Shown here: positions 1-7,873 of the stretch, piece by piece | How positions within the stretch are numbered: the first letter of the stretch is position 1 | How the letters are laid out: each line of letters opens with the position of its first letter | Assembly (NCBI GenBank): GCA_028275825.1 | Contig: JAPWTX010000014.1 | Location: 1 to 38,247, forward strand | DNA: 38,247 nucleotides | Reading direction: 5' to 3' | Origin: Ignisphaera sp. | GTDB taxonomy: Archaea; Thermoproteota; Thermoprotei_A; Sulfolobales; Ignisphaeraceae | Translations under genes and position numbers: made by a program | Notes under the pieces: generated by a model | Databases searched by the model: none | Seen by the model: the letters and a program-made list of their open reading frames with translations, nothing else | What the model was told of the DNA's origin: nothing

Positions 1-2
1 AC

Positions 3-92
3 CAATATGAAAAACAGTATGAAAGACGCATCAGAAGCTACATTAAGTACATTGAATACGAAGACCTCGACACATATGAATACGAAGAATAG
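3..92 (+). CDS. C-terminal end of a gene truncated by the window edge
   Basis: The reading frame is open from the first bases and stops with TAG at 90-92. The visible 29 residues are strongly charged and rich in Tyr, Glu and Arg (QYEKQYERRIRSYIKYIEYE, then a short acidic tail). That composition is typical of a real coding end and not of random AT-rich DNA. No start and no domain can be seen, so the product is unknown. The other forward frames are either closed early or have unlikely composition. Confidence 0.35.
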   Translation, partial: QYEKQYERRIRSYIKYIEYEDLDTYEYEE

Positions 93-354
93 CCCCATTG
101 AGAGAATGAACACTAAGCATCTCTAAAACTGTTTATACATCTATCTCCCTAGATTATAAAACTTTATGTAAATCTGTAAAAGAGTTGCTAACCTTAGAAA
201 TAGGTGTTCAATACCTTTGAATTCTCAAATTAAACTGATTTTAAATCATATTTTTAGCTATGTGTATGTAGGATGAAATGCAAGGCTGTTCTTTATAGAG
301 ATCTGCAAAAATCTACAATTTCATTATCTATGTTTATCTTCTTTGTATTCTTCA

Positions 355-740
355 AAAAAGTGTTATATGATATTCGTTATCCTTACCTTTTCTATAATCT
401 TCCTATATAGCATTACCAATTTCATAAACAGTAAGATCCAGTACAGCAAGTATATCTTTGTATCATAATATCCTCTCTTTTAACTCGATTAAGAGTGTGT
501 ACAGCTGATGCTTCAAGCATATACCTAATACCTTCCAGTCTATATCACCTTTTATACCCTCCTCTTTAACGGTTTTAACACATTTATCAATTAAACTTCT
601 TAGCCTCTCCATCTTCTACCTTCTAATCTCTTCTTCTAAAGCTTTCTCAACAACACTCCTAATATCTATACCGAGCTTCACAGCTTCCTCACTATGCTCT
701 TTCCTGATCCCAATAGATAAATCAACAGTAGATACCCCAC
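355..740 (-). pseudogene. Decayed VapBC-like toxin-antitoxin pair
   Basis: On the minus strand a single frame from 735 to 463 reads like a VapB-type antitoxin: an N-terminal strand (VSTVDLSIGIRKEHSEEAVK) followed by LGIDIRSVVEKALEEEIRR. A TAG at 616-618 then interrupts it, and the frame continues with MERLRSLIDKCVKTVKEEG to a TGA at 463-465. Immediately downstream, ILAVLDLTVYEIGNAI resembles the start of a VapC PIN-domain toxin (D..VYE.GNAIW), but it meets a TAG exactly where Trp is expected. The toxin then dissolves into stops. The family assignment rests on motif resemblance; the disruption is directly visible. Confidence 0.5.
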
Positions 741-855
741 TACCTGCCGATAATATATACTGTGAATAGATATTTAGATACTACGGATACCATAGCTACA
801 TAGACATATAATACAGATACAAACGTCTTTCTCTACTACTCAGCATTGATCACCT

Positions 856-1642
856 CTATTCTACTATATATCTCCAGGACAAATCTTTTAGAATAAGTAT
901 ACTCTCTGCCTCCTCACCGAGACCTATACTGGCAGTCAGGATAACTTCTTCTCTTCTATCAGCTTTAGCAATACAATATAATTGAGTTATGGCCTACTCA
1001 ATTGTATTCGATCACTGCTTTTATATCTATGGTATAGGAGGTGAAGTCAGCATAGCTAAGGCTTGGTATGAAGTCCAAGGTTAGTGTTCCCATACTGTAA
1101 ATCCCTAGATCTCTACATCTCCATACAACTACACTCCCACTTACATAGAATTCTATTGACCTGTTAATAGATGTGGATATCTAAGCTAATTCAGTGAATT
1201 TTGTTGGTGGAGGTATAAACTCGATCCCTAGATTTTAATCTTGGAATCCTCTATCACTTCTAAGCTAATTCTGATGGGTACTCTATAGGGTTTTGGCTTA
1301 GGTATCCTTATATACAACTCTCTAACATTTGTACCCTCTACACTGATATAAGTAGTATAGTAGATGAAAGTTTCATCCTTCTCAAAACCCTTCGATTCTA
1401 CAACTGCATATCCCAACCTCTGACTAGGTAACAAAAATGACATGAAAAGTATTGTTAAGATCCCGATAGCTATTCCTATTCAATATTAATGCCGACCACA
1501 ACCCTCTTTCCATGAAGCCCACATTTACAGAGTTTCCCTGACCATAACTTAATAATAACAGTAAGAACATTGATGCGATGCAAAATGTAGAGAATTTGAA
1601 TCCAGTTGTCACACTATCAATAGCTAGTAAGAAAAGATGCAA
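856..1642 (-). pseudogene. Decayed membrane-anchored protein of unknown family
   Basis: Several minus-strand segments in different frames join into one plausible protein of about 250 residues. A hydrophobic segment (FCIASMFLLLLLSYG) is followed by GFMERGLWSALILN. A second hydrophobic segment (IGIAIGILTILFMSFLLP) leads into an extracellular-looking beta-rich part (YAVVESKGF, IPKPKPYRVPIRISLEVIED). Then come GIEFIPPPTKFTELA, a TAG, VSGSVVVWRCRDLGIYSMG, a TGA, and a last piece QLYCIAKADRREEVILTASI ending in TAG at 856-858. At least two frameshifts and two stops separate these pieces. No family was recognised; two N-terminal membrane segments and an exported domain are inferred. Confidence 0.45.
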
Positions 1643-1935
1643 TCAGGCCGTTAACAGGCGTAGAAATAATGAATTTGATACTGTTAGTAAACATTGTTTG
1701 GTTTTCTATAGGTTTAGCGATATTAATAAAGAAAATTGATGAAGTGTGAAATCCAAATGAATAGATCTAACTAAGTAAATTAAAAAACTATTGATAATCA
1801 ATTGCATAACTACATATTTTATTTAATTGGATCTGGAACTATAATCACTGTTGATACAATGTATATGAAAGCTATAAGCTTATTTACATGAGCTAGTATT
1901 GTCTTGATGAAAGATTTTTATCTATAAATTGGTAT

Positions 1936-2658
1936 CTAATGAAGTTTGTAGCATTCTAGATCAACAGGTGCATCTGGGTTATCTAAGACTACCTTCTTTC
2001 TATAGGGATCTAGGTAGATACCTATTGCTTTAAATTTAACACCTTTTTCTTGAGCATGCCTAGCTATAGCATCTATCTCTTTATCCTCGTCGCAATAAAG
2101 CTGGAATTTCTTGACACTAGGTAATGCGCATATGAATACCACGAGAGATTCATAGCTATGCTTTGAAGCTATATCTGCAAGTAGTTTTAAGTGTTGTCTA
2201 CCTCTAGGTGTTGGAGCATCAGGGTATCCAGCTACATCGCCTGGTAACCTAAGTACTGCACTCTTAATTTCCACCAAAATATACCTACCTCTACTCACCA
2301 GCAGGTAGTCAAGTACTCCTCCATCTACTCTCGGATACCTTTTAACGATTCTGAAACCTTGTAGCCATGGAAGAAGATCTCTATCTACAAGAACAGCGAA
2401 GACCTCTTCATGCATCTTCGTATCAACAATAGCTGCATAACCTTTATCCTTTATACCTACAAGTCTATAGCTAAGTTTCCTAGCATTGCCTCGATTCATC
2501 TTAGTTAGATAACCTGTACTACCTGGTTTCAAAAATTGCGAAAGTCTCCCACTATTACCTAAATAAGCTAGCGTCTCCTTGCCATTGATCTCAACGGCAA
2601 CTGTAAATCTAGTGGTTCTCATCAGGATCTCACACTCGATCAATTCATCAATACTCAT
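1936..2658 (-). CDS. sfsA: SfsA-family nuclease-like protein
   Basis: This 240-residue protein matches the SfsA (sugar fermentation stimulation protein A) family in length and motifs. An N-terminal OB-like part contains the YLGNSGRLSQFLKPG motif (family: NTGRL..LL.PG). The C-terminal nuclease-like part has DYLL near 117, VEIKSAVL near 129 (acidic and Lys residues of a restriction-like core), the YPDAPTPRGRQHL motif near 144, and FKAIGIYLDP near the end. SfsA proteins bind DNA and some act as nucleases; the cellular role in archaea is unsettled. It lies 52 bp downstream of the AGOG gene on the same strand, with no clear TATA box between, so the two may be cotranscribed as DNA-metabolism genes. 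Confidence 0.88.
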   Translation of the reverse strand: MSIDELIECEILMRTTRFTVAVEINGKETLAYLGNSGRLSQFLKPGSTGYLTKMNRGNARKLSYRLVGIKDKGYAAIVDTKMHEEVFAVLVDRDLLPWLQGFRIVKRYPRVDGGVLDYLLVSRGRYILVEIKSAVLRLPGDVAGYPDAPTPRGRQHLKLLADIASKHSYESLVVFICALPSVKKFQLYCDEDKEIDAIARHAQEKGVKFKAIGIYLDPYRKKVVLDNPDAPVDLECYKLH

Positions 2659-2710
2659 AACATCTATAGACGTAGTGCACCACCAAACCTATGTCCTTGT
2701 CTCTACATAT

Positions 2711-3583
2711 TTAGTGCTCTGGTAGTCTGTAGAATAGATTGTCTGTAAGTATTTTGATATCCTCTTCGCTAAGGGTGTTTCCCAGGTCTTTAACTGCTTT
2801 CTGAAGTACTTCTCTTCTACTGGGTAAACCGGTGTATTTTCCGAAGAACCAGATAACGGAGTCTAGGTTTAGTGGGGGGACACTTGATAGTTTAGCTACA
2901 TTGCTCCAGATAAACCTTATTGTATCTGCATATCTCATAAGAACTTCTCTACTAACCCTATGTGCATCAATTTCTAGCAATCCGGAGTAGTATGTGATCA
3001 TGGCTACTCTCCCATCTACAGGTATTGGGATGTCCATAGGGATTTCAATAACCTCGCCAAGGGCTTTCCTAGCATAGTAAAGCATTTTAACAGCAAATAC
3101 AACTGTTTTAGCATCTAGCTCAGAGTTAAGGCATTTACCAATAGCTTTCCATGCATCTACAAGAGACCCTCTGTAGATAGTATTCAAAAGTTCTCTACAT
3201 CTAATCGCTCTTAAAATTCTAGAGAATTTCTGACCCACCAAAACCTTGTTGAACCTCTCGATAAAATCTTTGAACAGATGCTCAGGACTGGACAACGCTT
3301 CACCACATTTATCTGCAAAATAGTGAGAAAACTTCTCCCAATACTCTTCACCACTCATAACAAGCCTATAGCTAACTAGAGCATTTAGCACAACTAGTAG
3401 TTGTGTATATCTAGAACATCTCTGAACAAGATTCTTAATAGAGATGAACTGGGGATCTACATCCTCAAAAATCAAGATCTTCTCTCTACCAAAAGATCTA
3501 AAGATAGAGCTAAGCATAGAGATTCTCAAACTATTAACAGAGACAACATTCATATCAATACCCGCATCTAAGCACTTAAACAT
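2711..3583 (-). CDS. Archaeal N-glycosylase/DNA lyase (AGOG), 8-oxoguanine repair
   Basis: The 290-residue protein resembles the archaeal GO glycosylase (AGOG) branch of the HhH-GPD superfamily, which removes 8-oxoguanine and cleaves the abasic site. Supporting motifs are YWEKFSHYF near 81, the helix AKTVVFAVKM at about 158-167 with the expected catalytic Lys, and IPVDGRVAMIT at about 187-197 with the expected catalytic Asp190. The C-terminal part contains SVIWFFGKYTGLPSRR. Length is a little above the roughly 250-270 residues usual for the family, so translation could begin at an internal ATG (Met11 or Met23). A TATA-like element sits so close to the first ATG that the transcript is probably leaderless. 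sfsA follows on the same strand. Confidence 0.8.
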   Translation of the reverse strand: MFKCLDAGIDMNVVSVNSLRISMLSSIFRSFGREKILIFEDVDPQFISIKNLVQRCSRYTQLLVVLNALVSYRLVMSGEEYWEKFSHYFADKCGEALSSPEHLFKDFIERFNKVLVGQKFSRILRAIRCRELLNTIYRGSLVDAWKAIGKCLNSELDAKTVVFAVKMLYYARKALGEVIEIPMDIPIPVDGRVAMITYYSGLLEIDAHRVSREVLMRYADTIRFIWSNVAKLSSVPPLNLDSVIWFFGKYTGLPSRREVLQKAVKDLGNTLSEEDIKILTDNLFYRLPEH

Positions 3584-3601
3584 TTAACAAAAAGAAATAG
3601 A

Positions 3602-3612
3602 TATAATAAATA
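3602..3612 (-). promoter_or_regulatory. TATA-like element for the AGOG gene
   Basis: On the minus strand the sequence reads TATTTATTATA with an upstream AAAG that could serve as BRE. Its distance of about 20-25 bases to the ATG at 3583 would place transcription start at or next to the start codon, as is common for leaderless archaeal genes. Confidence 0.4.
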
Positions 3613-3637
3613 CTTTGAAAACATCAAACCTCTGTGA

Positions 3638-4033
3638 ACACTTTATAGAGATACCCATGTAGAGTATACAGCTGAGAAACACTACATACCTCTACCTCCA
3701 GCAACTATTATTCTAGCTACAGAGATCCTAGGCGCGTTGAACAATTTTGCCGAGAAAACCATGGAAAAGAGTACTTCAGCCCATTTCCACGATTTCAACA
3801 AGAATATATGCATGGTTTTAGCAGGTTCTGAAATAGGTGTTCTATACAATATTCTCCAGAACCCTGGAAGCTCTCTATGGTAAACTAAAGGTGAGCTAGA
3901 GAGGGTGGAGAAGAAAGTGATCGGCGATAGAGTATTCCACGATATATTGAGAGAGTTAAGAAGACGCAGTACTATAGATGAGAACAACGGGTTCGCAGAC
4001 TCTATATACAGAAAAGCATTGCTAGAGCTATAG
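3638..4033 (+). pseudogene. Broken reading frame, unknown protein
   Basis: One forward frame reads a protein-like sequence from 3638 (including HYIPLPPATIILATEILGAL and SEIGVLYNILQNPGSSLW). A TAA at 3881-3883 interrupts it, and the frame resumes in the same register with ELERVEKKVIGDRVFHDILR and a charged tail ending in TAG at 4031-4033. There is no convincing start codon upstream and the frame begins just after a TGA. The conserved register and sensible composition on both sides of the stop suggest a gene inactivated by a nonsense mutation and loss of its 5' end. The family was not recognised. Confidence 0.35.
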
Positions 4034-4193
4034 AATAGAGATGCCGTTAATTTCTCAAACTATAGGGTCGCGGCTCGCAAATTGAGCCATGGTGTAATCA
4101 ACCTTGAATCAACTCCTTGGCACTGTTCTTTTATGTTTTCAAATAATGTTTTAAGGAATTTGCTACACATTTTTTGTATAGAGGTTGTCTTAA

Positions 4194-4745
4194 ATGAATG
4201 TGTTAATTGCTTTGTGGAGGTTTAGTGGTGTCATAGCTATGGTGCTAGCGTGGATTGTCATAGCTTTAGCTGTGTTGAAGAATCCTTGGTTTAATGTATT
4301 CAAGCATGCTTTAAGCGATCTTGGAGGTCCATTGGCGAATACGCCTCAGATCTACAATCTTGGCCTTATAGCTACAGGTATTACTATATGCTTGTACTCT
4401 TTGTATATAACCTACGCTTCTGAAGCTAAGGTTCTGGTGTTTGCATCAGCTCTACTCTTTGTAGCAGGTGTATTCCTAGCACTTATAGGTATCTACCCAT
4501 CTGGTACAAGGCCACATACATTTGTCTCTACATGGTTCTTTATACAAGTGCTTATAGCAATAATTGCAACTGCTTTAGATATGACACTTGAGAAGAGCTT
4601 CTATCACGCAACAGCGCTTTGGATTATATCAATTGTAGGCCCTGTTGGAGCACTGCTCATAAAATGGCCTTCGGTAGCGCTTCAAGAGATATATGGAATT
4701 GTTTTGATAGACATAGCTGTTATCATAATGACTACCAAGATTTAG
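4194..4745 (+). CDS. DUF998-family membrane protein
   Basis: The 183-residue protein has about six hydrophobic membrane segments and almost no soluble domain. Family features of DUF998 are visible: an N-terminal helix followed by ALSDLG (residues about 38-43), IYNLGLIATG, GIYPSGTRPHTFVSTWFFI in the middle (the conserved GxxP...H..VS motif), and a C-terminal EIYGI segment. The function of the family is unknown. It starts with ATG preceded by GAGG 11 bases upstream. It converges on mfnB, whose end lies only 7 bp away, so it belongs to a separate transcription unit. Confidence 0.8.
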   Translation: MNVLIALWRFSGVIAMVLAWIVIALAVLKNPWFNVFKHALSDLGGPLANTPQIYNLGLIATGITICLYSLYITYASEAKVLVFASALLFVAGVFLALIGIYPSGTRPHTFVSTWFFIQVLIAIIATALDMTLEKSFYHATALWIISIVGPVGALLIKWPSVALQEIYGIVLIDIAVIIMTTKI

Positions 4746-4752
4746 GGTTTGT

Positions 4753-5448
4753 CTAGCTCATGTCCAACGCTTTTTTAAGTTCTTTCACAAGTTCTTTAGA
4801 TACCCTTCCATTTCTACCACCCATGCATACAGCAGTTCTCACCCCTATCACATCAAACCCCAGCTCTTTTAGCATCCCCATGTAACTCTTTTTAATGCCT
4901 CCAGCCACTGCTACCAACAATCCACAGTTCTTTGCTTTCACAACAAATTTCTGTAAGTAGCTTTTTTGGAGAAGCTCTGGAGTTGTGTAAGAGCCTTTAA
5001 TGAGTGTATCAATCATAACTCCGTGGGCACCAAATCTTGTTGCATAGTCAATGAGTTGCAAGGGCTCTACAGAATTATGTGCTGCGTAATCAGCATAGCC
5101 TACTAAAACCACCCTGGCTTTTGAGGTATTCTCAACAACTTCCCTCACAATCCCCTCAACATCTTCCAGGCTTCCAGAGGCTATCCCAACCTTCACGTAG
5201 TTTACAATGGCATCTAAAGCCGATGCTATATAGCCTATTTCAGGGGTGTACCTATGGATATCCCCTATAGCAACACTACACTCCCTTAAACCCTTAACAG
5301 CCTTTGCAACCTCCTTAACAACACCTATTCTTGGAAGACCAAGACTACCTGAAGCAGGATCCTTAACATCTATAATATCTGCACCACCATCTAGAGCCTC
5401 TACAACCTCACTCAAATCCTTCACAGAGACGAGTAGCTTAGGAGACAT
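4753..5448 (-). CDS. mfnB: (5-formylfuran-3-yl)methyl phosphate synthase MfnB
   Basis: This 231-residue TIM-barrel protein matches MfnB (formerly DUF556), which condenses two glyceraldehyde-3-phosphate molecules to the furan precursor of methanofuran. The N-terminal GGADIIDVKDPASGSLG motif carries Asp27 and Lys29, at the positions of Asp25/Lys27 in the Methanocaldococcus jannaschii enzyme. YVKVG holds Lys86 (cf. Lys85), and MIDTLIKG holds Asp147 and Lys151 (cf. Asp151/Lys155). All catalytic residues known for the family therefore appear present. Its start overlaps the end of the MfnD-like gene by 11 bp, indicating cotranscription. Finding it beside mtrH and an mfnD-like gene supports a methanofuran/tetrahydromethanopterin C1 pathway. 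Confidence 0.88.
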   Translation of the reverse strand: MSPKLLVSVKDLSEVVEALDGGADIIDVKDPASGSLGLPRIGVVKEVAKAVKGLRECSVAIGDIHRYTPEIGYIASALDAIVNYVKVGIASGSLEDVEGIVREVVENTSKARVVLVGYADYAAHNSVEPLQLIDYATRFGAHGVMIDTLIKGSYTTPELLQKSYLQKFVVKAKNCGLLVAVAGGIKKSYMGMLKELGFDVIGVRTAVCMGGRNGRVSKELVKELKKALDMS

Positions 5449-6427
5449 GGGTACGAGCCTCTGTCACAAGCACTGCACCAAGGTCATATACAAGATTCTT
5501 CACAAAGCTTTTAACTCTATCTAAAGCCTGTAAAGGGTTTTTCACCTCACCTACAACAATAACCTTCTCCGAATATGGAAACACAATAATGTCTTCACTC
5601 AACTCTGCAAAAGGTGTAAAACCTCTCTCAGCTTTTACATAGTATGAGTACCCTGTTACCACATCCCCAGCATATGTAACAGCATCGCTGAGCAATGCAT
5701 TCTCTACAATGCCTTGAGACAGTTTTTGAAAGAGCTTAGCTAGAGAAACAATAGCTGTTGTTGGTCTCGGATTAACCTCTACAACAAATGGTTCTCCACC
5801 GCTCCACACAACATCAACACCAACAAAGCCGCGAAGCCCTGGAATACACATCTTCAGCTTACTAATAATAGCCCTGCCCGAGTCTCTAAACACATTGCTT
5901 CTCAAAGGCGTTAGACCTCCGAAGAACCTCAGCTTCCCATCCATGGAGCTTATGAGCTGTAGATTTGCTGAATAAAGTAATGATTCATCGCTACCGTAAA
6001 AAGCAAGCACACTTCCATGAACCCCCTCTACAAATCTTTGCACAACAACCTCATGTTCCGAAGAACACTCTGCAACACCTTGCACAACTCTATTCAATTC
6101 ACTAGGGCTCCTAATCACCTCAACACATGCTGCACCTGTTAACAGAGTTGGCTTTACCACTACAGGTAAAGACATTTCCTCCCCAACCACATCACTATAA
6201 ACATTAACGAGCCTTGTATCAGGTGTTGAAATGCCACACTCTCTAAGAACTTGAATAGCTGTATACTTATTCGAAAGCACCTCTATTAGATGTGGCGAGG
6301 GCTGCAAAAGCTCTGCATGAAGAGTTCTAGTAATCTCTACAAGTTCTTTTGGAGGGGCTACTACAACAGCATAGTCAAAATCTTTTGAAAGCCTTTCTAA
6401 ATTGTCTATGCAGTTCTGAGGATCCAC
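5438..6427 (-). CDS. mfnD: ATP-grasp ligase, MfnD-like (main C-terminal part of a frameshifted gene)
   Basis: The 329 residues form an ATP-grasp ligase body: SNKYTAIQVLRECGISTPDT, LPVVVKPTLLTGA (ATP-binding Lys), VVVQRFVEGVHGS, then FFGGLTPLRS, RGFVGVDVVW and FVVEVNPRPTTAIVSL (Mg-binding Glu and Asn). This resembles MfnD, tyramine-L-glutamate ligase of methanofuran biosynthesis, or a close COG1821-type ligase; the mfnB overlap favours MfnD. The GTG at 6427 is only a formal start. The same frame is open upstream, and the missing N-terminal domain lies in another frame at 6433-6621. Whether the piece is translated by reinitiation, by slippage, or not at all cannot be decided here. Confidence 0.72.
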   Translation of the reverse strand: MDPQNCIDNLERLSKDFDYAVVVAPPKELVEITRTLHAELLQPSPHLIEVLSNKYTAIQVLRECGISTPDTRLVNVYSDVVGEEMSLPVVVKPTLLTGAACVEVIRSPSELNRVVQGVAECSSEHEVVVQRFVEGVHGSVLAFYGSDESLLYSANLQLISSMDGKLRFFGGLTPLRSNVFRDSGRAIISKLKMCIPGLRGFVGVDVVWSGGEPFVVEVNPRPTTAIVSLAKLFQKLSQGIVENALLSDAVTYAGDVVTGYSYYVKAERGFTPFAELSEDIIVFPYSEKVIVVGEVKNPLQALDRVKSFVKNLVYDLGAVLVTEARTHVS

Positions 6428-6432
6428 CTCAA

Positions 6433-6621
6433 CTATGCTAGCTGGAAAAAACTGTAACCAAGGTCACTACTCACAGAAATATTTACATCAAGACCTGCAC
6501 TAGTTAAGAAGTTGCTAAGGGCATGCACCATTGCATAACCTTCAACAAGTATATCCCTGTAGAGCTCTGCTACCTCTCTTCTAAAGCACGTAACTAGATA
6601 CTCAACTACCAATACTCTCAT
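6433..6621 (-). CDS. N-terminal piece of the MfnD-like ATP-grasp protein
   Basis: This 62-codon frame (MRVLVVEYLVTCF, then GYAMVHALSNFLTSAG and SVSSDLGYSFF) looks like the first half of the pre-ATP-grasp domain seen at the start of MfnD-like ligases (hydrophobic strand, VEY, EG.AM...L..D). It terminates at TAG 6433-6435. If one base is added to the T6 run (A6 at 6446-6451 on the plus strand), the reading passes directly into the frame of the downstream piece as SFFPASIVEVDPQNCIDNL. The two pieces are therefore one gene of about 395 codons broken by a single-base difference. Confidence 0.65.
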   Translation of the reverse strand: MRVLVVEYLVTCFRREVAELYRDILVEGYAMVHALSNFLTSAGLDVNISVSSDLGYSFFQLA

Positions 6622-6650
6622 CGGATTCAGCCCTTAACCATATCCATGTT

Positions 6651-6668
6651 GATCTATAAACATAGATC
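6651..6668 (-). promoter_or_regulatory. Palindrome overlapping a TATA-like element upstream of the mfnD-like gene
   Basis: GATCTAT and ATAGATC form a perfect 7-bp inverted repeat around AAAC. On the minus strand this contains GTTTATAG, a TATA-like sequence about 33 bases before the ATG at 6621. It may be the promoter of the mfnD-mfnB pair and a binding site for a repressor. mtrH ends 57 bp further upstream, so readthrough from mtrH is also possible. Confidence 0.35.
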
Positions 6669-6725
6669 CACACCCAATACTAATAACCATGCTTGCAAAG
6701 CATTTGGAAGGAACTTCACCAGAAT

Positions 6726-7604
6726 CTACAGCTGAATTAGATTCTCTTTTCTCCTAGCCAGATACTTGTATGCAGTATACACTGTGTAGACAGCTGGAAA
6801 TATCTCTTTAGCAACTTCTATAGGTCCATAGAGCAGGAAATCCGCTCCCAGCGCGATTGACATAGTGTTCGATGTTAGCTCACATGCTTTATACCCTTCA
6901 GCACCAAACCTTTCCTTAAATGCTTTCCTCTGAGAGGATACAGCATTGTGTGCTCCCATACCAGCTGGCAAGCCATACCTAGCCTTAACCTCTATTAGCG
7001 CTTTACAAGCTGCTGAAAGACTCGGTATATCGATTACGAAGGTATCTACAAGGAGCTTTTCAATGCCATAGGTACTCGCCTTTGAGAGCACTGTTTCAAG
7101 GGCTTTGAGCCTCGCATCTACATCTATAACCCTGTCCGTGTAGAGAAGTGCCACAACAGCCTTAATTTCGTATTCCTGCAGAAGCTTGTACTCATCATCC
7201 TTAGACTTAGCTGTGACTGAATTATATGCAACCCTACTCAAAAGCCCTGCCTCCTTAGCAAAATGAAAACCGGCCTTAGCAACTTCTATAGCTGGAGAGT
7301 CTATGAATATAGGTAGCTTTGTTGTATTGGCAACAAACTCAAGGTATCTAGCCATAGCCTCAGGACTCTCAGCAGTAACATCGATAACTGCAGGTATTCT
7401 AGTCTTAGATGAAACATCCTCCACAGCCTTAATAAGCTCCTCCGCCTTACTCCTATCAAAATCACCCCTCTTAGGATCAGAAACAACTTTGTGACCATGA
7501 TAAAACATTGTACCTACCAAAACAGGCGGATTTTCAAAAGCCTGCCCCCCAATCTTCACACCACCAATTTCAAAAACCTTTTGCTGAACTCTATACATAA
7601 ACAT
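6726..7604 (-). CDS. mtrH: Tetrahydromethanopterin S-methyltransferase subunit H (MtrH-like)
   Basis: The 292-residue TIM-barrel protein matches MtrH along its length. Visible motifs are VFEIGGVKIGGQ near the start, ENPPVLVGTMFYHGHKVVSD (family: PTVL.GTIFY..HKIV.D), GDFDRSKAEEL, PAVIDVTAESPEAMARY, PIFIDSP, and ACELTSNTMSIALGADFLLYGP near the C-terminus. In methanogens MtrH moves the methyl group of methyl-tetrahydromethanopterin to the corrinoid of MtrA. No other Mtr subunit is in the window, so this is a stand-alone MtrH that may serve a different corrinoid acceptor. Two Met codons (7604 and 7598) are possible starts. A TATA-like element lies about 40-50 bases upstream. mfnD-like and mfnB genes follow on the same strand. 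Confidence 0.88.
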   Translation of the reverse strand: MFMYRVQQKVFEIGGVKIGGQAFENPPVLVGTMFYHGHKVVSDPKRGDFDRSKAEELIKAVEDVSSKTRIPAVIDVTAESPEAMARYLEFVANTTKLPIFIDSPAIEVAKAGFHFAKEAGLLSRVAYNSVTAKSKDDEYKLLQEYEIKAVVALLYTDRVIDVDARLKALETVLSKASTYGIEKLLVDTFVIDIPSLSAACKALIEVKARYGLPAGMGAHNAVSSQRKAFKERFGAEGYKACELTSNTMSIALGADFLLYGPIEVAKEIFPAVYTVYTAYKYLARRKENLIQL

Positions 7605-7637
7605 CTCTGACCACCATACTACAGCATCCTTAAATCG

Positions 7638-7655
7638 CTAAAAAATAAGCTTTTC
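7638..7655 (-). promoter_or_regulatory. Candidate promoter of mtrH
   Basis: On the minus strand this reads AAAAGCTTATTTTTTAGC: a purine-rich BRE-like part followed by a TATA-like TTATTTTTT. It lies about 35-50 bases before the first mtrH ATG at 7604, the usual spacing for a short-leader archaeal transcript. Confidence 0.35.
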
Positions 7656-7826
7656 TTCAGCTTGACACATGCCATCTGAGGAGCATTCGATGTGGCCAGA
7701 GATCCCCACATCTCAACCAGTTCATGTGGTTTCCAATCCAGCATCCAAATACTTGGAGACAACAACATTTTTCAATTACTCATCACCAAAAGCACTCAAA
7801 GTAGAGGAAGTTCATAGGCTTTTCTA

Positions 7827-7858
7827 CTCATCCCCACCTTAAAAGGCGAGGCTTTCAG
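7827..7858 (-). repeat. Short IS605/TnpB right-end-like hairpin remnant
   Basis: On the minus strand the sequence contains CCTCGCCTTTTAAGGTGGGG followed by ATGAG. It forms a stem of the kind found at the 3' end of IS605-family elements (omega-RNA end). No transposase remains nearby. It lies between the end of the hydrogenase operon (7874) and mtrH (7604), where it might also act as a transcription end. The related tails at 24604, 28618 and 34218 end in GGAGGTCAG on the same strand. Confidence 0.35.
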
Positions 7859-7873
7859 ATGTAACGTTCTTAA

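Noticed and set aside
4061-4110. GC-rich hairpin GGCTC...GAGCC as a possible tRNA fragment
   Set aside because: There is no acceptor stem, T-loop or anticodon arm arrangement around it.
4753-7604. Reading the cluster as evidence of methanogenesis
   Set aside because: No mcr gene and no other mtr subunit is in the window; MtrH and methanofuran genes also occur in non-methanogens with H4MPT-linked C1 pathways.
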